Source of the DNA: Prolixibacteraceae bacterium
GTDB taxonomy: Bacteria > Bacteroidota > Bacteroidia > Bacteroidales > Prolixibacteraceae
DNA: 16,168 bases
Assembly: GCA_003537645.1 (NCBI GenBank)
Contig: DPRM01000008.1
Span: 1 to 16,168, forward strand
Direction of reading: 5' to 3'
The notes beneath the pieces were generated by a model that was not told the origin of the DNA, made no database searches, and worked only from the letters and a program-made list of their open reading frames with translations. Shown here one piece after another: positions 1 to 5,225 of the stretch. The position numbers were made by a program, and so were the translations under genes. Numbering within the stretch: the stretch's first letter is position 1; the number at the start of each line of letters is the position of its first letter.

Positions 1-269
1 AGGAACGCTGGAATGTGGAGAAATTTATTCACCGCGAAGGCATTGTGTACGAGCCTAATAAATGCATCAAATGTGGCATTTGCGTGCGCTTAACCCGCCA
101 GCATCAGGAAGAATTTGGCTTTACCTTTATTGGCCGCGGATTCGACGTAAAAGTGGGCGTTCCGTTCAACGAGAGCGTTCAAAAAGGATTGGAAAAAACG
201 GCTGAAATAGTGGCGAAAGCTTGTCCGACCGGGGCGCTGTCGATGTTTAATATTGAAGAGCAAATCTAA
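1..269 (+). CDS. Iron-sulfur protein related to NuoG/formate dehydrogenase, C-terminal part (5' truncated)
   Basis: The reading frame is open from the window edge (first full codon at base 3) to TAA at 267-269, so only the last 88 or so residues are present. A GTG at 15 is in frame, but the frame continues upstream and that codon is probably internal. The visible part has a ferredoxin motif CxxCxxC (codons at 63, 72 and 81) followed by VRLT, a GFxGRGFDV stretch and a final ACPTGAL motif (Cys codon at 222). The order matches the dicluster ferredoxin region of NuoG and NAD-linked formate dehydrogenases. The fourth Cys of the first motif is Thr, and the second CxxCxxC motif is absent, so a single [4Fe-4S] cluster is expected. 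This suggests an electron-transfer subunit, perhaps cytoplasmic. The partner and the N-terminal domains lie outside the window. The next gene starts 19 bp downstream on the same strand. Confidence 0.75.
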   Translation, partial: ERWNVEKFIHREGIVYEPNKCIKCGICVRLTRQHQEEFGFTFIGRGFDVKVGVPFNESVQKGLEKTAEIVAKACPTGALSMFNIEEQI

Positions 270-288
270 AACAACTAAATAACCTGCT

Positions 289-1248
289 ATGAGAACATTT
301 TTATTAAGTCTTATTTGTATGCTGTTGCTATCGTTTTCTGCTGAAGCAAAAATAAAAGTACTGATTGTTGACGGACAGAACAATCACGAAGTATGGCCTA
401 AATCGACCATCATGATGAAGCAATACCTGGAAGAAACAGGTTTGTTTTCAGTCGATATCAAAAGGACAAAGTTTACCTGGATGGGAGGACGCGAAAAAGC
501 ATTTCTTCCATTGGCCGGTGTTGGTGAAACACAGGATTTGAAAGAACCAAAAACTGATCCTGATTTTATTCTTTCGTTCAAAAAATACGATGTGGTCGTT
601 TCCAATTTTGGCTGGAGAGCTGCCGATTGGCCCGAAGCTACGCAAAAAGCGCTTGAGAAATACATGAAGGACGGAGGCGGTTTTGTTTCGGTGCATGCTG
701 CCGATAACTCGTTCCCAACCTGGCTGGAATACAACAAGATGATTGGACTTGGCGGATGGGGCGACCGGAACGAGAAAGATGGTCCGTATGTTTATTATAC
801 CAACGAAGGTGAATTGGTTCGCGACAATACCCCCGGCCCGGCAGGGGCGCACGGTCCGCAGCACAATATTCCGGTTACGGTTCGTGTTTCCGACCATCCG
901 ATTACACAAGGAATGCCTAAAGTTTGGATGACGCCTAAAGACGAATGTTATGCGAAATTACGCGGTCCGGGTGAAAATATGATCGTTTTGGCTACAGGTA
1001 AAGATATGTCGGGTAAAGCGCCAACCGATCGCCACGAGCCACTTTTAATGGTGCTTAACTACGGAAAGGGCCGTATTTTTCATACGACTTTAGGACATGA
1101 TGATTATTCGTGCGAAGGGGTCGATTTTATCACCACTTTTGTTCGCGGGGTACAATGGGCAGCAACCGGTAAAGTAACAATCCCGGTTCCGGCTGATTTT
1201 CCAACTTCGGAAGAATCAAAAAGCCGTAAATTTGAACTGAAGAAATAA
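289..1248 (+). CDS. Exported ThuA-domain protein
   Basis: The product is 319 residues long. An N-terminal signal peptide (about residues 1-20, hydrophobic core LLSLICMLLLSF, probable cut after AEA) points to periplasmic export. The mature part is a ThuA/trehalose-utilisation-type, class I glutamine-amidotransferase-like fold. Visible family features are the first strand KVLIVDGQNNHEVW, the VVVSNFG strand, GGGFVSVHAA, HPITQGMP, the DECYAKL segment, and YGKGRIFHTTLGHD near the C terminus. ThuA-like proteins are tied to sugar metabolism in several bacteria, but most have no proven reaction and no substrate can be assigned here. The start at 289 is supported by the signal peptide directly after it. 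The gene lies in a same-strand run between the iron-sulfur protein and the beta-propeller gene (57 bp gap), so co-transcription is likely. Confidence 0.88.
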   Translation: MRTFLLSLICMLLLSFSAEAKIKVLIVDGQNNHEVWPKSTIMMKQYLEETGLFSVDIKRTKFTWMGGREKAFLPLAGVGETQDLKEPKTDPDFILSFKKYDVVVSNFGWRAADWPEATQKALEKYMKDGGGFVSVHAADNSFPTWLEYNKMIGLGGWGDRNEKDGPYVYYTNEGELVRDNTPGPAGAHGPQHNIPVTVRVSDHPITQGMPKVWMTPKDECYAKLRGPGENMIVLATGKDMSGKAPTDRHEPLLMVLNYGKGRIFHTTLGHDDYSCEGVDFITTFVRGVQWAATGKVTIPVPADFPTSEESKSRKFELKK

Positions 1249-1305
1249 GTTGAATTTCTGGAAAATTATCATGTGTTACTGTTTTATTGCTTGAATTCAC
1301 ATCCA

Positions 1306-2415
1306 ATGGTTCTGAAAAAAGTCATCTTGCCGGTATTTCTGTTTATTTTTTATTCCGGATTTCTTTCCGCCCAATCTTCCTGGCCCATCTTTCGCGGAAA
1401 TCAGCAGCTTTCGGGTGCGATTTCTGCCAGTCTTCCGGAGAAACCTAAGCTGTTGTCCTCGTTTCAAACGGGCGACGACATAAAAGCTTCACCAGTTATT
1501 TCAGGGCAAACGATTTTCTGCGGATCGACTGACGGAACCATGTATGCCATTGGGTTCGACGGAAAACTGAAATGGAAATTCGATTCCGGAAATGCCATTG
1601 AAGCACCGGCTTTACTGCTGGATGGTTCGGTTGTGTTTGGGTCACTCGATGGAATGTTTTTCAGGCTCGACGAAAAAACCGGCAAGCAAATCTGGAAATA
1701 CAAGACTGATAATCAAATTATGGGATCGGCAAACTGGCTGAAAGTGGGTAGTCAATTTCGGCTGGTGGTTGGCAGTTACGATTATAACCTGCATGCGGTG
1801 GGTTTTGCAAAAGGCGACAGCATCTGGCAGTATGAATCGGATAATTACATTAACGGAGCGCCGGGAATTTATGGTAAAAACGCCGTGTTTGGCGGTTGCG
1901 ACGGTTTTGTACATCTGGTGAACATCGAAACCGGGAAAGTGTTTAAAAAGATCAAGCTGGAAACCTACGTGGCTTCGTCGCCGGTGATTGACGGCAAGTT
2001 TGCTTATGTGGGCGATTACGAAGGCAAATTCTTTAGCATTGATTTGGAAGCTGGAAAAATCGCATGGATGTACGACGATAAAGAGAAAAACCTTCCCTTC
2101 ATCGCATCTCCGGCTTTAAGCGGTAATTTCATCGTCATCGGAAATCAGGATAAGTTTATTTACTGTTTCGATAAAACTACGGGAAAAGTGGTTTGGAAGG
2201 TAAAAACCAGTAACCGCGTAGAATCGTCGTCGGTTATTGCCTCCGGAAAAGTAATTACCGGAACGATGGACGGAATGCTATACATTCATGACCTGAAAAC
2301 CGGTGCTGAATTGTGGAAATATGAATTGGGCAGCCCGATCATTGGAAATCCGGCAGTCGTTTCAGGAAAGATCGTGGTTGGTGCTGGTGACGGACGGATT
2401 TATATTTTTGGATGA
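1306..2415 (+). CDS. Exported PQQ-type beta-propeller repeat protein
   Basis: I start the gene at ATG 1306 because this places a clean signal peptide (MVLKKVILPVFLFIFYSGFLSA) at the N terminus; an in-frame GTG at 1273 would add 11 polar residues before it. The product is 369 residues. After the signal peptide it consists of repeated blades of the type ASPVIxGxxxxGSxDGxxYAID..TGKxxWxxxT, with about seven W-type repeats from residue 40 to the end. This is the PQQ-like/BamB-like propeller fold. There is no lipobox Cys after the signal peptide, so it is probably soluble and periplasmic rather than a BamB lipoprotein. Propellers of this type mostly act as binding platforms; cofactor-binding enzyme residues cannot be judged here. 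An 80 bp gap with a dyad repeat separates it from the glycosyltransferase. Confidence 0.85.
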   Translation: MVLKKVILPVFLFIFYSGFLSAQSSWPIFRGNQQLSGAISASLPEKPKLLSSFQTGDDIKASPVISGQTIFCGSTDGTMYAIGFDGKLKWKFDSGNAIEAPALLLDGSVVFGSLDGMFFRLDEKTGKQIWKYKTDNQIMGSANWLKVGSQFRLVVGSYDYNLHAVGFAKGDSIWQYESDNYINGAPGIYGKNAVFGGCDGFVHLVNIETGKVFKKIKLETYVASSPVIDGKFAYVGDYEGKFFSIDLEAGKIAWMYDDKEKNLPFIASPALSGNFIVIGNQDKFIYCFDKTTGKVVWKVKTSNRVESSSVIASGKVITGTMDGMLYIHDLKTGAELWKYELGSPIIGNPAVVSGKIVVGAGDGRIYIFG

Positions 2416-2427
2416 TAATAGACACAA

Positions 2428-2486
2428 TTATCAGGAATCAAGTATCAAGACTTTTTTCCTGATACCTGATACTCAATACTTGATAC
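2428..2486. repeat. Short-unit intergenic dyad repeat (ATCAAGTAT type)
   Basis: The gap between the propeller gene and the glycosyltransferase is filled by degenerate copies of a unit like TATCAAG/TATCAGG on the left and its complement (CTGATAC, CTTGATAC) on the right. A perfect 9 bp inverted pair is ATCAAGTAT at 2437-2445 and ATACTTGAT at 2476-2484; the arms extend imperfectly around it. The T-rich middle (2452-2457) would lie in the loop. It could act as an RNA hairpin between two genes of one transcript or as a mobile or slippage-born repeat; the sequence does not decide. Confidence 0.7.
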
Positions 2487-2495
2487 ATATAAACT

Positions 2496-3788
2496 ATGAA
2501 AATCGCACAAATAATTCCGGGATCGGGCGGTAGTTTCTACTGCGGAAACTGTATGCGCGACAGCAAATTTGTTAGGGCTTTGAAGGATTTGGGGCATGAT
2601 ACCATCAAGGTTCCTTTGTATCTCCCAATCTTCGACGATGCCCACGATCTGGACGAAGTACCCGTTTTTTACGGCGCAGTGAACCTTTACCTCAAGCAGC
2701 AATTCCCGATTTTCAGGCACATGCCTGCTTTTATGGAACACGCGCTCGACTCGAAAAGTGTATTGGAAATGGCGGCCCGAAAAGCTGGTTCTACCCGCGC
2801 GAAAGGGTTGGAAGAAATGACGATTTCGATGTTGCTGGGCGAAGATGGCGGTCAAAAAGAAGAACTGGAACGACTGGTAGATTGGCTGGCTGATGAGGCC
2901 AAACCCGATGTGGTTCACCTCTCGAATGCTTTGTTGCTGGGACTGGCGCACCGGATTAAACAGCGGATGAACATCACGGTAATTTGCTCGCTTCAGGACG
3001 AAGATGTGTGGGTGGACGCTATGTCGGACCATTACCGTCAGAAAGTCTGGGATTTGATGAGCGAACGAGGAAAAGATGTGGATGTGTTTATTCCTGTCAG
3101 CAATTATTTTGCTTCAGAAATTCATCAGCGTATGGTAATTCCTGAAAGTAAAATGCAAACCGTTCATTTGGGTGTTGATACGGCTGATTATTCGCCCAGG
3201 CCCATTGCAGAGAAAGGACCAATGATTGGCTACCTTTCGCGGATGTGCGACGAAAATGGTTTAGCCGTATTGGTCGATGCTTTTATTTTACTGCGGAAAG
3301 ATCCTGAATATTCGTCGGTTCAGCTTAAAATTACCGGCGGAAAAACCGGTGATGACTTACAATTTATTAAAGAGCAAAAACGGAAACTGGCCAAAGCTAA
3401 ATTAGAAGCCGATGTATTTTGGGTCGATGAATTTGAAGGCGATGAACGACAGAAATTCTTCGATTCGGTGCGCCTGATTTCGGTTCCGGTGCTGAATGGC
3501 GAGGCTTTTGGTTTGTACATGCTCGAAGCGATGTCTTCCGGAATTCCGATGGTTCAACCTGCTTTGGGCGCATTCCCCGAAGTGATTGAAATCAGCGGCG
3601 GCGGTGTCGTTTACGGCGAAAATAAACCTGAATTACTAGCCAAAGCGCTCGGTGAACTTATTTTCGACGATGCCCGTCTTCAGGAATTAAGTGCCGCCGG
3701 AATTGCCGGTGTGAAAGCGCATTTCGATATTCATGCCCAGGCAAAGAAAATGGTGGCGGTTTATGAAAATGTATTGAACAAGGCGTAG
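2496..3788 (+). CDS. GT4-type (GT-B fold) glycosyltransferase
   Basis: The product is 430 residues with no signal peptide, so it is cytosolic or membrane-associated. The N-terminal Rossmann half begins MKIAQIIPGSGGSFYCGNC, with the glycine-rich acceptor-side loop expected of GT-B enzymes. The C-terminal half carries the family's E-x7-E motif (E336 and E344 in EAFGLYMLEAMSSG) followed by GAFPEVI, which binds the sugar-nucleotide donor in retaining GT4 enzymes. The linker VSNYFASEIHQRMVIPESKMQTVHLGVD around residues 201-228 is also typical. Donor and acceptor cannot be read from the sequence. An odd feature is a CxxC pair (C16, C19) in the first loop. It is the last gene of the first same-strand run and is followed by a 189 bp structured gap. 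Confidence 0.9.
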   Translation: MKIAQIIPGSGGSFYCGNCMRDSKFVRALKDLGHDTIKVPLYLPIFDDAHDLDEVPVFYGAVNLYLKQQFPIFRHMPAFMEHALDSKSVLEMAARKAGSTRAKGLEEMTISMLLGEDGGQKEELERLVDWLADEAKPDVVHLSNALLLGLAHRIKQRMNITVICSLQDEDVWVDAMSDHYRQKVWDLMSERGKDVDVFIPVSNYFASEIHQRMVIPESKMQTVHLGVDTADYSPRPIAEKGPMIGYLSRMCDENGLAVLVDAFILLRKDPEYSSVQLKITGGKTGDDLQFIKEQKRKLAKAKLEADVFWVDEFEGDERQKFFDSVRLISVPVLNGEAFGLYMLEAMSSGIPMVQPALGAFPEVIEISGGGVVYGENKPELLAKALGELIFDDARLQELSAAGIAGVKAHFDIHAQAKKMVAVYENVLNKA

Positions 3789-3800
3789 TAATTATTATTC

Positions 3801-3867
3801 TGGAATTCATTTCTTTCAGAAATAGAAATTTACCCAAAGGGCTCGAACGAAGTAAAGCTGAATTCCA
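3801..3867. repeat. Intergenic inverted repeat TGGAATTCA/TGAATTCCA with inner hairpins
   Basis: A perfect 9 bp inverted pair, TGGAATTCA at 3801-3809 and TGAATTCCA at 3859-3867, brackets about 49 bp that contain two smaller dyads (ATTTC...GAAAT and CCC-AAA-GGG). It lies just after the glycosyltransferase stop and could be a transcript-end structure. There is no U-tract after the right arm, so it is not a classical intrinsic terminator. The rest of the gap to the next gene shows only a promoter-like box. Confidence 0.5.
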
Positions 3868-3953
3868 TAATTGTTTGATCAACAACTTGAAAAAAGACTT
3901 TATCTGAAATTCTGTAACAGCCAAAAATTATTTCACGGTTAATAAGAAGTTTG

Positions 3954-3961
3954 TAGCTTTA
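3954..3961 (+). promoter_or_regulatory. Probable -7 box of the DUF2179 gene
   Basis: TAGCTTTA, preceded by GTTTG, lies 17 bp before the ATG and matches the Bacteroidota -7 consensus TAnnTTTG except for the last base. No convincing -33 TTTG is seen at the usual distance, so the call rests on the -7 box and its position. Confidence 0.4.
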
Positions 3962-3977
3962 CGAAAAATACAAGCTC

Positions 3978-4544
3978 ATGGAATTCTATCAAAGCGAATT
4001 GTTTACCTACGGGCTTTTGCCTCTGCTAATTTTTCTTGCGCGTATAACAGACGTTAGCATCGGAACCATTCGCATTGTGATGGTTGCTAAAGGACAGAAA
4101 ATGATTGCTCCTGTTCTGGGATTTTTCGAAGTACTCATCTGGTTGATTGCCATCAGTAAAATAATGCAGAACCTTGATAATTGGGTTTGCTATGTGGCTT
4201 ACGGCGCAGGCTTTGCAACCGGAAATTACATCGGTATGATCATCGAAGAAAAACTGGCAATGGGCATCATTCAGCTTCAGATCATTACCCGGGTGGATGC
4301 GCACAAACTGATTGAAAAATTAAAATCCGAAGGATACGGAATCACCCATCAGGAAGCACACGGCGCTGTCGAAGAAGTTTCAATTATCTATTCCATCGTA
4401 AAACGAACCGAATTGCCACACGTGGTTGACATTATCCGAACGTACAATCCAAATGCGTTTTACTCCATTGCCGATGTCAAATTCGTAAACAAAGGTCTGT
4501 ATTCGCAGGTGAACCCGATGCAGTATTGGCGAAAAGGGAAGTAA
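3978..4544 (+). CDS. DUF2179 (UPF0316) integral membrane protein
   Basis: The product is 188 residues. It has three predicted transmembrane segments at about residues 11-35, 42-64 and 69-90, containing the family sequence RITDVSIGTIRIVMVAKG. A cytosolic alpha/beta domain follows (about residues 98-170; IIQLQIITRVDAHKLIEKL...). The layout and motifs match the UPF0316 family, whose C-terminal part is the DUF2179 domain also found in YitT-like proteins. The length is normal for the family. The biochemical role of the family is not known to me. It stands alone between two intergenic regions and probably has its own promoter. Confidence 0.85.
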   Translation: MEFYQSELFTYGLLPLLIFLARITDVSIGTIRIVMVAKGQKMIAPVLGFFEVLIWLIAISKIMQNLDNWVCYVAYGAGFATGNYIGMIIEEKLAMGIIQLQIITRVDAHKLIEKLKSEGYGITHQEAHGAVEEVSIIYSIVKRTELPHVVDIIRTYNPNAFYSIADVKFVNKGLYSQVNPMQYWRKGK

Positions 4545-4580
4545 GTAGTCGCAGTGGTCAGTCTCAGTGTTTAGTGAGTG
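4545..4580. repeat. Short-unit AGT-rich tandem repeat
   Basis: Directly after the DUF2179 stop codon, AGT recurs six times in 36 bases (AGTcgc, AGTggtc, AGTctc, AGTgttt, AGTg, AGTg), that is, a degenerate repeat with a period of about 6-7 bases. It resembles the other short-unit intergenic repeats in this window in style, not in sequence. Confidence 0.5.
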
Positions 4581-4751
4581 AAACAAAATTTTTCAGCAAC
4601 ATAGTTGCGAAATATTTGTAGCTAAATACCATAAAGCTGATCCGTCCGTCCGCGAAATAATTTTCAACAATGCTTTTCACATCTTTCGGATGGAATAGTG
4701 AAATCCTTTCTATTTTCAAATTTACTTCATGTTGTACAAAAGATATTACGC
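4581..4751. other. Non-coding gap upstream of the BlaI-type operator
   Basis: The 305 bp between the DUF2179 gene and the repressor ATG hold the AGT repeat at the left and the operator/promoter at the right. The middle shows only a small GCAAC-ATA-GTTGC hairpin near 4594-4606 and a TTGTACAA palindrome near 4733. I see no gene or RNA in it. Confidence 0.4.
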
Positions 4752-4807
4752 GACTATATTTTTAGTCAATTTTAACTAAAAATATTTGGTTGACTAATTT
4801 TATAGTC
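4752..4807 (+). promoter_or_regulatory. BlaI-type operator array: two GACTA-N6-TAGTC dyads
   Basis: GACTA-N6-TAGTC occurs twice with identical arms, at 4752-4767 and 4792-4807, 40 bp apart start to start. Degenerate half-sites sit between them (AACTA at 4774-4778), and an outer pair TTAGTCAA (4762-4769)/TTGACTAA (4790-4797) also forms. The second dyad lies between the apparent -33 and -7 boxes, an ideal place for repression. BlaI/MecI repressors bind dyads as dimers, so this is very likely the autoregulatory operator of the gene 43 bp downstream. The assignment is inferred from position and symmetry. Confidence 0.7.
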
Positions 4808-4816
4808 ATATATTTG
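4785..4816 (+). promoter_or_regulatory. Promoter of the blaI-M56 operon (TTTG-N20-TATATTTG)
   Basis: TTTG at 4785-4788 and TATATTTG at 4809-4816, separated by 20 bases, match the Bacteroidota sigma factor consensus TTTG/TAnnTTTG. The start of transcription is expected near 4822, leaving a leader of about 28 bases to the ATG at 4850. The promoter is overlapped by the dyad operator. Confidence 0.7.
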
Positions 4817-4849
4817 TTTCGAAGGATTGACAATATAAAATTTAGTGAT

Positions 4850-5215
4850 ATGCAACTGACAAAAGCTGAAGAACAGGTAATGCAACATTTATGGGAAATG
4901 GGAGAGGGGCTGGTTAAAGACATCCGCGACCGTTTCGACGAACCAAAACCTGTGCGCAACACTGTTTCTACCGTATTGCGAATTCTGGAAAAGAAGGAGT
5001 TTGTTTCGCACCGAACTTATGGAAACGTGCATGTTTATTATCCTTTGGTAACCAAAGAAGAGTATTCGAAAACACAGCTTTTCGGGTTAATGAAAAGTTA
5101 CTTCAATAACTCGTTCCCGGCAATGGCGTCGTTTTTTGCCCGCGAAAAAGACCTGACCATTCAGGATTTGGAACAATTGATGGAAGAAACACGGAAAGAA
5201 CTGTCGAAAGACTAA
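4850..5215 (+). CDS. blaI: BlaI/MecI/CopY-family transcriptional repressor
   Basis: The product is 121 residues starting MQLTKAEEQVMQHLWEMGEG. The ATG at 4850 is chosen because the family begins exactly here (LTxAEExVMxxLW) and because a promoter box lies at 4809-4816; an earlier in-frame TTG at 4790 would sit inside the -33 region. Residues 1-75 form the winged helix (recognition region around RNTVSTVLRILEKKEFV, wing around HVYYPLV). The remaining helices (about 78-121) serve dimerisation. In classical systems BlaI is cut when the BlaR1 sensor is triggered. Its gene is 10 bp upstream of the M56 peptidase, the usual partner, so the two form an operon that is probably autoregulated. The regulated genes may simply be this operon, since no beta-lactamase is seen. 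Confidence 0.92.
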   Translation: MQLTKAEEQVMQHLWEMGEGLVKDIRDRFDEPKPVRNTVSTVLRILEKKEFVSHRTYGNVHVYYPLVTKEEYSKTQLFGLMKSYFNNSFPAMASFFAREKDLTIQDLEQLMEETRKELSKD

Positions 5216-5225
5216 AACCAACAAC

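Noticed and set aside
15..17. GTG as the start of a complete small ferredoxin-like gene of 84 residues
   Set aside because: The frame is open to the window edge and the visible part aligns with the middle-to-end of a larger NuoG-like protein, so the gene is more likely cut by the window.
448..909. Antisense open frame of 153 codons inside the ThuA gene
   Set aside because: It is a shadow of a well-supported gene; the protein shows no domain and there is no promoter box for it.
1273..1305. Upstream GTG start for the propeller protein
   Set aside because: It would place 11 residues (including CLNSHP) before an otherwise typical signal peptide; ATG 1306 is better.
4669..4764. Short open frame of about 31 codons from ATG 4669 in the gap before the operator
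   Set aside because: No promoter box, no recognisable product, low complexity, and it ends inside the operator.
4790..4849. In-frame TTG start giving the repressor 20 more residues
   Set aside because: The added residues are not part of the BlaI family, and the codon lies within the promoter, upstream of the -7 box.
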